A stretch of 64,000 bases of DNA from Zygaena filipendulae (taxonomy: Eukaryota; Arthropoda; Insecta; Lepidoptera; Zygaenidae). Positions 53,857-63,407 of the stretch are shown one piece after another (the stretch's first letter is position 1; each line of letters starts with the position of its first letter). A model generated the notes under the pieces. The model made no database searches. It was not told the origin of the DNA and saw only the letters and a program-made list of their open reading frames with translations. The position numbers were made by a program, and so were the translations under genes. The DNA lies in the NCBI GenBank assembly GCA_907165275.2, contig OU015673.1, forward strand, positions 201,001 to 265,000, in the 5' to 3' direction.

Positions 53857-53995
53857 GCGGTATTCCCGCGGGAACTCCTAATTACCGCGCGTGAATAACA
53901 TTTTTAGCATACACGTTATCAAGGATACAGAAAAGGACGTAGGATACTCTTATACAGCAATTCCCGCGGGAAATCCGAAATCCGAACAGCTATAG
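53857..53995 (+). mobile_element. Helitron-like, two 3' modules, decayed
   Basis: gtattcccgcgggaactcct .. aattaccgcgcgtgaataac, then tacacgttatcaaggataca and attcccgcgggaaatccgaa .. acagctatag. Confidence 0.6.
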
Positions 53996-54070
53996 CATGG
54001 TAAAATATCTCCATTAATTCATTAGCCACCATTCGAGTGCAGTTCTTTTTTTTCCTTTTAATTGTCTCAC

Positions 54071-54260
54071 TACCGCACTCAGAGTCGACTTTAATGATTA
54101 CTTAGTTAAGTATAGATTTTTAAAACAAAACTAAGTTACATCTCATAAAATGCCAATTAACATTAATTTACTGAACGTCCCTGATTGCGGCAGTTTTGTT
54201 TTCAAAATCTATACCTACTTAACTAAGTAATCATTAAAGTCGACTCTGAGTGCGGCGGTA
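54071..54260. mobile_element. Foldback MITE with ~60-bp inverted repeats
   Basis: taccgcactcagagtcgact, ttaatgattacttagttaag, tatagattttaaaacaaaac are mirrored by gttttgttttcaaaatctat, acctacttaactaagtaatc, attaaagtcgactctgagtg and cggcggta. Loop about 65 bp. No target duplication evident. Confidence 0.75.
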
Positions 54261-54551
54261 AGTCTACAGAACTAATGTTGTCCAGTTAATTCAGAAAAGT
54301 TATTTACGTCTATGTGTCAAAGGCATGGACTTTTTGTTACAACAGCGGTCGCAGCTGTGTGCGGGCCGCTTCAGCCTTCACACTGTCCAGTGACGCGTTG
54401 GATTTCAGACAAAAGTTCCTATCACGCGACCTTCCACGTGACCTGAATGCGAAATTCGAATTAAACACCGAAATTATGGCAATTCATCACATCTGTGCCG
54501 CAATGGCCGCTCGCCAAGTGAACGTGTGTGGATTATTCCCATGTATGTGTA
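54261..54551. other. Unique GC-balanced stretch, no gene supported
   Basis: 54330-54530 (gtcgcagctgtgtgcgggcc, atggcaattcatcacatctg) holds a 94-codon open frame without recognised domain; possibly a retroposon internal piece. Confidence 0.3.
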
Positions 54552-54900
54552 TTATAATAATAATAATAATAATTCTTTATTTGCTTGAAAAGTGGTAATT
54601 TAGATGGTATAGTGACAATAAGTTTCACACTCTTCACCAGAAAGCTGGCATGCAAATCATGTAGGTAAGTATTAAAATAGCAAAAAACGTACATAGTATA
54701 TGGGTTACGGCATTCTAGGTTTAAAAAAGTCATAGTATTCCTTAATAGTGTAAAAAGAGTTTTGTATCAACCAACCCTTGAGTTTTCTTTTAAAAACGTT
54801 TAGAGGTAGCACTTTTACTGTAGCACTATTGTTGTTGGCACTAAACTCCGAAATGGCTGAACGGGTTTTTCTTCTATAGAAATAGACGTAGAAATAGACA
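54552..54900 (-). mobile_element. LINE, C-terminal reverse-transcriptase fragment plus 3' UTR
   Basis: The reverse strand from about 54890 reads a frame with SEFSANNNSATVKVLPLNVF and FKRKLKGWLIQNSFYTIKEY, stopping at 54705-54707. This is the standard jockey/CR1-like C-terminus. It is followed by ~130 bp of UTR ending in AATAAAGAAT and an ATT tail (54552-54572). The rest of the polyprotein is absent (5' truncation). Confidence 0.7.
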
Positions 54901-55084
54901 TTTTATCTTTATTGAGAATCACACTAACACTAATGATAAATGTGAAGAAATTTAACTATTAAAAAAAGTCATAATTGCTGTGCTGTGATACCAAAGTGGA
55001 CACCGACTCGCAATCCAGTACCAGTGAGTTAATTTATTTTATTTTTATTTTTTTCATTAATGAATAAAACCAATAGATTACGAC
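54901..55084. other. Nothing identified
   Basis: AT-rich sequence. Confidence 0.25.
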
Positions 55085-55250
55085 TGGTCGAGGCGTCGCG
55101 TGACCAGAAGGCTGGTGTTTACTTCGCTCAGCGAGTAAGCCTCGCTATCCAGCGGGGTAATGCCGCCAGCCTTTTGGGCACGCTTCCAGCTGTGGAGGAC
55201 CTAGGGCAAATTTTTTATTTGTAAATATAGTTTTTATTTTATGCATATTT
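55085..55250 (+). mobile_element. LINE polyprotein C-terminal fragment, type 1, copy 2
   Basis: Open to a TAA at 55222-55224, with QRVSLAIQRGNAASLLGTLP followed by AVEDLGQIFYL. Related to 21185-21345 but not from the same insertion (different spacing). An AT-rich UTR follows. Confidence 0.55.
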
Positions 55251-55561
55251 ATTGTTTGAAAATATTTTCAATGTAATTAGGTAAGTATGTGTAGATACTA
55301 GATATCTAATACCTAGAGCTATGTCGGTAGATACTTACTTTTATATGTTAGATTTTTTCAATAGTTACCTACATCAATATATCTTATTAACTTATTTATA
55401 ATAACTTTAATAAAACTCATAGATTCAAGTGTAAGGCCAGTTATAGGTCCTATCCTTCAAACAGTACCATTTATAATAACAGTAGTCAGATGCGGTGTAG
55501 AGTTATAATAACAATAAAGAGATAAGATTTATACATATTAGGTCAGATATTTATATTAATA
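55251..55561. other. Nothing identified
   Basis: AT-rich sequence without partner. Confidence 0.25.
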
Positions 55562-55797
55562 CTAGCTGTTCCCCGCGGTAATTTCGGAGTTCCCGCGGGA
55601 ATTCCGGGAAAAGTACTCTACGTCCTTCTTTGTACCCCTAAGTTCTGGAGTTCTCGCGGGAATTCCGGGATAAAAACTATCCTATCTTTTAAGTTGGACC
55701 ATTTTATGAATGGTTACAAAATGTTATCAAAATCCGTTCAGTAGTTTCGGAGTCCATCGCGGACAAACAACGTGACACGTGATTTATATATATTAGA
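55562..55797 (-). mobile_element. Composite Helitron-like, subfamily C, first of a tandem pair
   Basis: CTAGCTGTTCCCCGCGGTAA, a short outer module (tactctacgtccttctttgt), then gttctggagttctcgcggga and the C-type body to tatatattaga. From 55655 to 55794 it is identical by eye to the next copy. Confidence 0.85.
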
Positions 55798-55985
55798 CTA
55801 GCTATCCCCCGCGATTTCATCCGCGGTAATTTCGGAGTTCCCGCGGGAATTCCGGGATAAAAACTATCCTATCTTTTAAGTTGGACCATTTTATGAATGG
55901 TTACAAAATGTTATCAAAATCCGTTCAGTAGTTTCGGAGTCCATCGCGGACAAACAACGTGACACGTGATTTATATATATTAAGA
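55798..55985 (-). mobile_element. Helitron-like, subfamily C, second of the tandem pair
   Basis: CTAGCTATCCCCCGCGATTT directly abuts the preceding 5' terminus. It has a single hairpin module and the body repeats 55655-55794 with a 187-bp offset. Confidence 0.85.
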
Positions 55986-56271
55986 TAACAATACTCTGTG
56001 ATATTACACACCATGTAGTCCATATTACATAGAGGCAAAGTATTGTATGTGAATTTGTATTATTATTATTATTATTATATAAGTAAGTATTTGAATATGC
56101 AAATACACAAAAAATACCTAAAAGTTCTCTTAATTTGGATTCAAATTATTGGGGAACTATTTTTTTTTTAGACCAAGACCTAGACAAACAAACTCAACAA
56201 AAAATCCCGGAAAAATGCCGAAATTCAAGCTGTCGAAATTTTGGCGAATCCCTTCCGTAGATAATAAATAT
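55986..56271. other. Nothing identified
   Basis: Includes a (TTA)n run at 56061-56079. Confidence 0.25.
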
Positions 56272-56884
56272 TATAATACTTTTCATTACTCATACTCGGA
56301 AAGTAGGTCTGAAGTTGCCTGAGAAGCGGGTTGAAAGTAACCCTTTTCAGCCCTAGGGAGAATCGCTTTGAACTGACAACTGTCAAATTATTAAAAAAAA
56401 ACTAGGTCTATTTTCACATTTCTATTGAACCATGTTTCAACTTTCTATACAGCCAGCGCGATGTAAAATTGAAATAACGTAAAGTTTAAGTAGGTATTAA
56501 TTAAAATAAAATTCACTCACTTTTTCTTAAGCTAAGTCCTATTTATATTTTTTTATTTTCTTTAATTAATACTTAATAATTAAAGAAAATATTTTTTTTT
56601 AGGTCGCCACAATGTAAATAAAAAATACTGGCTGAATAGCTAGCCGGCCAAAGAAAAAGATATAGGTGGGAAAGCGTCAAGCGACTATCCGATCTTCACT
56701 CATTTTTTCTTTAGCTAATTTCTATTTTTATTTTGACTTTCCTTGCATTCGTAATGAAAAGCACAGTGTTATCCTCGGGAGAAAGACTTATTTAGTCCCT
56801 CGATCTATTGGCGAACTATTGGCCAAACCCCGTCTCGGGACTAAATAAGTTACTTTCACCCCTAGGATAACAATGTACTATTAA
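56272..56884 (+). mobile_element. Foldback-type element, copy 2 (longer)
   Basis: Left block (acttttcattactcatactc .. cagccctagggagaatcgct), a longer middle in which the attcactca..tttcttaagcta segment occurs twice (56512, 56694), and a right hairpin with cttatttagtccc .. gggactaaataag arms. Compared with copy 1, ~46 bp (56798-56843) are added at the hairpin centre. Confidence 0.6.
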
Positions 56885-57380
56885 TACGAAGAGGTCAGAA
56901 ATCAAAGTCATCAAAGTTTCAGCTGGTTGTCTATTTTCAAATTTGAGGTAATATGAGGATCCCATATAAGGATACCACGGGGTAAGGTAATAGTACCTAA
57001 AAACAAAGTACCTACTTATCTGACTATTGTTGAAAACTACTAAAAGTCATGGGAAAAAATAACAATTCCTTCACCAGATATTTAACACGTGTTAAGGCAA
57101 CCGTGTAGGTATGTATGGGATGTACAGAAGAACAAAATTTTATGTAGGTATTCCGCTCAGTGCGTTTTCCATTTTCAACTGCATTGCATTTAAGCTTTGG
57201 TGAAAATGTATATTTGTTTTAATTGCCATTTATGGCTTCCGACCTAGCTTTTGCCAAAGCTCTCTGCGGCTTATATACACAAGCATTGGTTTTTTTGTTT
57301 GCAATAACATTGGTTTTGCAGCGTAGATTTAAACTGTGATGTTTTTTTTTAATTATCTCAGAACGCTTAAAATTATTTTA
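56885..57380. other. No gene supported
   Basis: Unique AT-rich sequence with short GC-balanced words at 57230-57280. Confidence 0.25.
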
Positions 57381-57558
57381 CTAGTAGCTGTTCCCTGCGT
57401 CCATTCCGGAGTTCCCGCGGGATTTCCTGGATATAAGTATCCATGTCCTTCTCTAAAGGTACCCTTGACAACGTATACAAAATTTTGTGATAATCAGTTG
57501 AGCCGTTGAGGCGTGAAAACGTGACAAACACACAAACAAACTCACATTCGCATCCTTA
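57381..57558 (-). mobile_element. Helitron-like, subfamily A, first of a back-to-back cluster
   Basis: ctagtagctgttccctgcgt, ggagttcccgcgggatttcc, gataatcagttgagccgttg and aaactcacattcgcatcctt. Confidence 0.8.
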
Positions 57559-57560
57559 CA

Positions 57561-57737
57561 TCCTACTAATATTATAAACGCCAAAGTTAGATGAATGGAT
57601 GGATGGATGTTTGTTACTCTTTCACGCAACAACTACTGGATGGATTACACATCAGATTAACACATAGGGTACTTTTATCCCGGAATTCCCGCGGGAACAC
57701 TGAAATTCACGCGGGTGAAGCCGCGGGGCACAACTAG
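57561..57737 (+). mobile_element. Helitron-like, subfamily A, second of the cluster
   Basis: A|TCCTACTAATATTATAAACG .. gccgcggggcacaaCTAG|T, 177 bp. Its 5' end abuts the 5' end of the previous copy, head to head. Confidence 0.85.
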
Positions 57738-57738
57738 T

Positions 57739-57943
57739 ATTATATAAAACAAAGTCCGCCACCGCGTCTGTCTGTCTGTTCGTGATAAAGTAAAAACTAC
57801 GGAACTACAAAAAAAGAAGATTTATATTCCGTTTTCACCAATAAATAGAGTGCTTCAAGAGGAAGGTTTATACGCATAGTTTATTCTGGAATTCCCGCAA
57901 GAACTCCGAAATTATCTTGGGTGAAACCGCGGGAGACAGCTTG
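57739..57943 (+). mobile_element. Helitron-like, subfamily B, third of the cluster
   Basis: attatataaaacaaagtccg, gcgtctgtctgtctgttcgt, accaataaatagagtgcttc and gaaaccgcgggagacagctt; follows the CTAG of the previous copy directly. Confidence 0.8.
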
Positions 57944-58731
57944 TTTTAAAATAATAATAATAAGTTAATTATTATTAATAAGTTAGGATTTACCTGCAGT
58001 TTTTATTCTTTCTGCAGCCTAATTGAAGAGCTAATGCAAAGTCTTTCTATGACATAATTTGAACCGTAACTAAATAGTTTAAACTTGGATATCATTTCAC
58101 CAAAACGGGCCAAACTTTTAAGTGGTTTAGAAGTAACCTCGGCGGAACTTCTCAATTATTTCCTTCCCCGCTACGTAGAGTGCACTTTCAGAGAAACTCA
58201 CTCAAACTTAGCATAAAGATGAAACTGCAAATAATATTTTAAACTGCTTTTTAAGAAAAAGTTTATTTTTGTTTCTTTTTCATTCTATTTATTTATTTAT
58301 TTATTCTTTTATTGTACATAAAATAACAATGTCATAGTACCTAAAGAAAAAGGAGAAAGCAAATGGCGATCTTATCGTTCATTCTAGCTTTTGTTCAGGA
58401 ACTCGGGAAAATTTTTGACAAAAATTTCATGCCAATTCCCAGTCTTCCCACTATTTTTGTGCAGAAATTAAAATATAACACCGATTCATTCTGCCTTAGG
58501 TATGCGACGTGAGAAATAAAGAAATTCAATTTCGTTAGAAATAAATTGATACCACAGATAACATTATAATATACTAGTCGATACTATCGAACTTCCAACC
58601 AAATTCTTCTACTTATACGAGAATTATAATAAATGCGAAATATTGTGTGTAAGTTTGCGTGTGTGAGAAATTATATAGAATGTCTTTGGTGAGAAAATTT
58701 AGGTATGTCTGTGGCTCCGTCACGTAGAAAC
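57944..58731. other. No gene; one reversed retroposon end
   Basis: 58290-58400 has ATTT units then cttttattgtacataa and caaatggcgatcttatcg, resembling a reversed LINE 3' end. A weak Helitron (aataaatgcgaaatattgtg, about 58612-58731) is cut by the next element. Confidence 0.35.
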
Positions 58732-58934
58732 TGTGAGGTTCGGAAGTAGTATGGCCTTCGGCTAGCTCAAATAAAAGATATTTTTTGTAATTTTGAGTTG
58801 TATTTTCCATAAGCTAGATAAGTCTAGTTCTATCTATCAAAAAATATTTTCAATATCAAAATCAGATTATAAAAAAAAAGTATTAGAAATGAGGCGGGAT
58901 ATTATAACGAGTGGCATATAGCCGCCTCGTTACA
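58732..58934 (-). mobile_element. Solo-LTR-like element, copy 2 (203 bp)
   Basis: TGTGAGGTTCGG .. GCCGCCTCGTTACA on +, i.e. TGTAACGAGG..CCTCACA on -. AAAC stands at both sides (58728-58731, 58935-58938). The flanks (cgtcacgtag / gactgaattaatttgg) are the two halves of a Helitron. About 50 bp at the GAGGCGG end and 35 bp at the other end are close to copy 1; the middle has drifted. Confidence 0.7.
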
Positions 58935-58939
58935 AAACG

Positions 58940-59428
58940 ACTGAATTAATTTGGATGAAGTTTTGCACACAGAATATGTTCAGTACCTAATAACACAAAA
59001 AACACCTACTGTTAATCGAGTTTAAACACTAATCGAAAACCTTAAAAACTGCATACAAGTTAAAGAAATGAAATCAAAAGGTACTGCGAGCGAGTACCTA
59101 GCGAGTTGCGCTTGGAGATCTGCATAATTTCACGGTTAACTTGGGTCTCGGGGAGTTAAATTTGAGGACAAACGACTTTTTGTTAAAAAATGGGGAATTG
59201 GCAGGGAAAGGGCAACATAAATACTCTTGTCGTTGCCATGGCAACCAGCCCGCGTGGCATCGACCGCAGTCGTGCAGTGCTCGGCTAGGTGATGAACTAA
59301 AATCAACTCTAGCTGGGAACTCAGTTTGAAATATTTCCGTCAGATGGCGCTACTGGTTTTAAAATTATTTTTGGGAAGGAACGGCAGGATAGAAATCAAA
59401 GAGTTATGAGTTGCAAATAGCACGTTAG
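58940..59428. other. Non-repetitive stretch around the X-box
   Basis: Apart from a Helitron remnant up to about 58980, I find no match to other parts of the window. Base composition is more balanced than in the neighbours (59100-59300). A 62-codon open frame at 59141-59329 shows no known domain. The segment is a candidate regulatory or 5'-exon region. Confidence 0.35.
59232..59245. promoter_or_regulatory. Perfect X-box palindrome (RFX-type site)
   Basis: GTTGCCATGGCAAC is a perfect 14-bp palindrome and the textbook RFX-family X-box (GTNRCC..RGYAAC). It lies in non-repetitive DNA 2.9 kb upstream of the complexin exon. Function is inferred from the motif alone. Confidence 0.5.
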
Positions 59429-59760
59429 AATAGGGATGTTGACAACTTTTGAAAATCAAAATTTTAATTAGTCCGTCTTTTAGAAAATTAAAAATCATTA
59501 GACACGTATTTTTTTATTTTTCAAATAAATGAAAATACACAGAGATAAAAGGCATTAAAGTTTAGGGTGGGGGCTCGTGACGTCACTTACCGCTACAAGC
59601 CGCCATACAAACTGCACTAGTTAGTGACGTCACGCGAAATTTCAACTCAATGTATCTCTGTTATTTTTTGATTACGTAAAAAAAGAAAAAATACGTGTCC
59701 AATATTTTTTTTTAATCTACAAGACGGACTAAGAAAAAAAAAATAGTCAAATAGCCTATT
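59429..59760 (-). mobile_element. CRE-MITE copy 8
   Basis: aatagggatgttgacaactt .. atagtcaaatagcctatt; two perfect CREs (about 59579 and 59624). Confidence 0.8.
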
Positions 59761-59989
59761 GTACTGTTTTGAAGATAATCTACCTGCGTCAAAATTGATT
59801 AAAACTCTTTTTTTTTTACTTAAATTCAATTCTTATTTATTTTTATTACTTTTTATTACTAATTACACTAAAAATATATTTTTAATGACAAGACTACATA
59901 AGGAAATCAAATGCAGTAGGTACTTTAGAAATTCTTTAGAAATAAAAACAATAATTTATAATCTCAATAATATCAAAGTTTATACAAAA
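59761..59989. other. Nothing identified
   Basis: AT-rich sequence. Confidence 0.25.
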
Positions 59990-60179
59990 GTAGCTGTTCC
60001 CCGCGGTTCCACCCAATTTCGGAGTCCCCGCGGGAATTCCGGGATTAAAAGTACCCTATGTCCTTCTCGATACCTCTGGAAACGTATATATAAAATTTCA
60101 TGGTGATCGTTTGAGCCGTTATAAGACGTGAAAACGTAACAAACAAACAAACTCACTTTCGGATTTATAATAGTAAGGG
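59990..60179 (-). mobile_element. Helitron-like, subfamily A
   Basis: tagctgttccccgcggttcc, ggagtccccgcgggaattcc, catggtgatcgtttgagccg, tttataatagtaaggg. Confidence 0.8.
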
Positions 60180-60247
60180 TTACATATAAGAATGGTCCCC
60201 GCTAACCAAAGCTGCTCTTCCGTGGACCGCGTAGTCCTAAGAACAGA

Positions 60248-60446
60248 TCTATACTAATATTATAAAGAGGAAAGATTTGATTTTTGTTTGTTTGTTACGA
60301 TTTAACTCAAAAAATACTGGACCGATTTCAAAAATTCTTTCACCATTAGAAAGCTACATTATCCTTGAGAAACACAGGCTATATTGTAATCTGGAATTCT
60401 CGCGGGAACTCCGAAATTAACGCGGGTGAAAGCGCGAGGAACAGCT
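60248..60446 (+). mobile_element. Helitron-like, subfamily D
   Basis: tctatactaatattataaag, ctggaccgatttcaaaaatt, attatccttgagaaacacag, cgggtgaaagcgcgaggaac; the end reads cagctgcta. Confidence 0.8.
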
Positions 60447-60451
60447 GCTAC

Positions 60452-60650
60452 TTAATAAAAAACAAAGTCGTCCGCCACGCCTGTCTGTCTGTCTATTCGC
60501 AATAAACTCAAAAGCTGCTGAACGGATTTTCATGCGGTTTTCACCAATATATAGAAGGAAGGTATGGAAGGTTTATATTATGTATCTTTTATCCTGGAAA
60601 ATCTGCGGATCTCTGAAATTACCACGGGTAAAACCGCGGTTGACTGCTAG
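60452..60650 (+). mobile_element. Helitron-like, subfamily B
   Basis: aaaaaacaaagtcgtccgcc, tgaacggattttcatgcggt, aaaccgcggttgactgCTAG|T. Confidence 0.8.
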
Positions 60651-60989
60651 TACCCATATACAGATTTTTACCTTAGACGGAATAAAAAATTAACACAGAA
60701 TGGATGAATGATGAAATTCTGTCGGATAGAATAGAAAAGTTGTTAAAAACTTTTTAAGGAAAAACTTTGAACGCTTCTGTCTTGGATCGTGTCCATCAAT
60801 TTAGGTATTATTTCTATTATTACTTTGATCGTTAAACATAATTTATATTAAGTAGGTATACCTAATATACTTAAATCCGCAAGCTTATTGTTTCGTCTTA
60901 TACGCTTTCATAGGTAGGTAGGTAAATAAAGAAATATTACCTATCATTATTTATTACCACCTTTTTGTGTAATTATAAAATATAATATT
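60651..60989. other. Nothing identified
   Basis: AT-rich sequence. Confidence 0.25.
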
Positions 60990-61132
60990 AACAGTTATTT
61001 CCTACGCTTTCATCCACGTTAATTTCAGAGATTCCGCAGGAATTCCGGTATAAAGGTAGGTATACCTACCCAAAATTTCTTGGTGATCGGGTGAGTAGTG
61101 AAAGCGTGAAAGCGTAACAAACAAACAAAATA
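60990..61132 (-). mobile_element. Helitron-like, subfamily A, decayed ends
   Basis: cctacgctttcatccacgtt, gagattccgcaggaattccg, ttggtgatcgggtgagtagt, aaagcgtaacaaacaaacaa. Confidence 0.65.
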
Positions 61133-61386
61133 GTGTTATAACGTTCAAGTACTATTATGAATTTTAATTGAGACTGCAGATTGTTTTCAAACAATATTTG
61201 CAAAAGGCAAATAAATACCCAAACAATTTTTCCGTTGAGTAGCAACTTAGGTAGGTGCGTGCGTAAAGTAGCGTGCAACACTGCGTTCCGGACGCAGGAT
61301 AAATTAACATTGCCATAATGTGATTTTATCAAACAAAAATAAATTATATTTTACTATAAGTATAAAAAAACTCCTGTAGCTGCTAT
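61133..61386. other. Nothing identified
   Basis: An 88-codon reverse open frame (61066-61332) overlaps the Helitron and is unsupported. Confidence 0.25.
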
Positions 61387-61487
61387 TTTTTTTTTTTTTA
61401 TGTCATAGGGGGCAAGATTTGCAACTTGAAGGTGGTAGCTAGCCAGCCGGGCACTAGAGAGCGCCCTAACACCATGCTATTATTATT
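61387..61487 (-). mobile_element. SINE family 1, internally deleted
   Basis: Reverse strand catggtgttagggcgctctc, gtgcccggctggctagctac, caccttcaagttgcaaatct and ccccctatgacataaaaaaa; lacks the tRNA head and the middle. Confidence 0.6.
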
Positions 61488-61494
61488 ATTAAGG

Positions 61495-61668
61495 GGGGAT
61501 TTGCCGTAATCGCCACGCTGGGCATGCGGGTGTGCCGACGATGGCTTGGTAAAGGTTGTAGGACGCCATTGGATGCGAGAAGCGCAGGACCGGTCTTTGT
61601 GGCGATCCTTGGGGGAGGCTTGTGTCCAGCAGTGGAAGTCTTTGCCTGTTAGGATGATACAAAAAAAT
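61495..61668 (+). mobile_element. LINE polyprotein C-terminal fragment, type 2
   Basis: Frame from about 61537: DDGLVKVVGRHWMREAQDRS, then LWRSLGEACVQQWKSL. This is the closing segment of a widespread insect endonuclease/reverse-transcriptase LINE. It is 5'-truncated, the frame is lost upstream, and it is followed by gatgatac and a short A-run. Confidence 0.65.
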
Positions 61669-62115
61669 TTAAAAAACCTTATAACTATTACTAGATATCT
61701 AATATCTATAGTGATATAACTATAAGAATGCGTTGTCTCCTTTAAAAATGAAAGGAAAAATTGAGCGGGAGTAAAATATTAAAATATAGTATTGGTGGAT
61801 AATTACAAGTATTTAATTATAATTACAAGATGGAAAAGTATTAGCAAATAGATATACAGTAGCATCCTAATTATTTTTGTTGATTGAGTAACTCTGACAA
61901 AGTTTTCAGGTCTTTGGTTAACTTGCGTTACAAAGTTTTTAAGCTGTTTTAACATAGCGACTAGTACAAATACCTAGTCACTTTGAAAATAAACTTACAG
62001 TCCAGGCAATAGGGTCTTGTTTATACTAAATACTCAAATACAAGTTAGTTCTATGAGTATTAGAAGTTTCAGTATGATGCGATTACATTTCCATTGTAAA
62101 CAAAAAATATGTTCT
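61669..62115. other. Intron sequence before the complexin exon
   Basis: AT-rich, no repeat partner identified. This is the only sizeable repeat-free stretch directly next to the exon. Confidence 0.35.
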
Positions 62116-62145
62116 TTTTCTAACTTTAAATTTGTTTGGTTTCAG
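62116..62145 (+). promoter_or_regulatory. Splice branch site, pyrimidine tract and 3' acceptor of the complexin exon
   Basis: The run ttttctaac, then a T-rich stretch, then ggtttcag directly precedes the 5'UTR of the complexin exon. The CTAAC fits the insect branch-point consensus and lies about 22 nt from the AG. Confidence 0.75.
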
Positions 62146-62230
62146 GTGGAGATTGGTGACCAGTAGTAAAGCAAAATGGCGGCCTTCGTAGCCAAACAGA
62201 TGGTTGGGAACAAACTCAGCGCCGTTAAAG
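62146..62230 (+). CDS. cpx: Complexin, first coding exon (5'UTR 62146-62175, coding 62176-62230)
   Basis: Complexin is a small cytosolic presynaptic protein that binds the assembled SNARE bundle, clamps spontaneous fusion and supports evoked release. The coding part reads MAAFVAKQMVGNKLSAVK plus the first base of a glycine codon, which matches the N-terminus known for insect complexins; the central SNARE-binding helix and C-terminus must lie in later exons. Upstream are a CTAAC branch-like site (62120-62124), a T-rich tract and ttcag ending at 62145. Codons TAG and TAA stand in frame at 62164-62169, so the ATG at 62176 is the start (context gcaaaATGG). The donor is AAAG|GTTTGT, phase 1. The 30-nt 5'UTR begins at a splice acceptor, so a non-coding exon and the promoter lie further upstream. 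A longer alternative use of this exon is unlikely given the in-frame stops. Confidence 0.9.
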
Positions 62231-63407
62231 GTTTGTGTTTTTGCTTTTTTTTATTGCAGTTTGAGTTAGGTTACCAACCATTTTGTTATTGTAGTTAATA
62301 TTAGGTTTAATGTACTCGTTAAATTATGACTAGAAAGTTATTAAAGAAAGAGAGAGTTATATGGGTACCTCAGTTCGAAGGATCAAACAAAAAAAAAAAA
62401 TTAAATAAAATCTTTATTTTGCTCATAGACAACGGTCTATTGAAAATTGTCTCAGACTGGTTATTTATTATGAATAACAGTCACAGTTTTCTATAACATA
62501 TAAGTATTTTTTTATAACCATCTTTTCTATTATAACTTCAATAATAACGATAAGTACCTAGACTTTTGAGAATACATTGTTACGTCATACATTATTGTAA
62601 TCATACCATTCACCAATCATAACTAACAGTAAGATATTATAGTAAGTAGCTGTCGTTTGTATCTTTTTTAAAGGCCGTCTTTAAAATTCACTTTTATAAA
62701 TTTCTCTTTCGCCTCCGAATGCCATTCTTCCTTTCGCTTATCGATGATAAATTTCCAGAGATCGTCAACAAACTTCGCACTAACGATCAAACTGAGTCGC
62801 GACGCGTGACTCGTCAAATATTTGGCCACTCAACGTCAGAACGCCCCCTCATTGAGCTTCCTGAATTCGAATTTGGGACTCTGCAATATTGTGACTTGCG
62901 GATATTGTCACGTCGAAAGATTTCGTTCGCGAGGTTGCGTCGCTGCGTTCAGTTGATTTTACTTTTTTTAGATGTTGAGGAGTAATTGTTGAGGACCCCC
63001 GGCTTCCTCGTCAATATCTGTGAAGTTATGGATGGATTGGTTAACGGATAAGGATTAAGACTAATAAAGAAAAATTCAAGGAGAACCTGAAATACCTATT
63101 TTATACCTGAAAATAGGTTACGAATGATAAATAAGTATTTTTATAAATTATTATTTATACCTATTCGTTATCTTTACAAATTAAAGTAATCAATGCTAGC
63201 TAAAATAAAATAGATCGAATCAGAAAAAATCTTTTTTTATTGGAATCTAGCTTAATAGTTAATCTAGGTATCTCACTATACATACAATACAATAATATAA
63301 ATAAAATTGAAGTGTCTGTTTGTAATTACAAATTAACAACTATTCACCTAATGTATATGTAAGTAGGTAGGTACCTACTTACATAATTTTAATTTTGTTT
63401 TTTAATT
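62231..63407 (+). other. Complexin intron, proximal part
   Basis: The intron starts at the GTTTGT donor. It contains an A-run plus reversed retroposon tail at 62390-62470 (rev. comp. ends in AATAAAGATTTTA), then AT-rich sequence. A more balanced non-repetitive patch at 62700-62995 holds an 88-codon open frame with no recognised similarity. I see no sequence encoding the acidic/helical second part of complexin, so the next exon is beyond the window. Confidence 0.55.

Noticed and set aside
62719..62985. 88-codon open frame inside the complexin intron as a possible second exon
   Set aside because: The residues bear no likeness to the acidic linker or helix of complexin, and no matching acceptor in the right phase was found.
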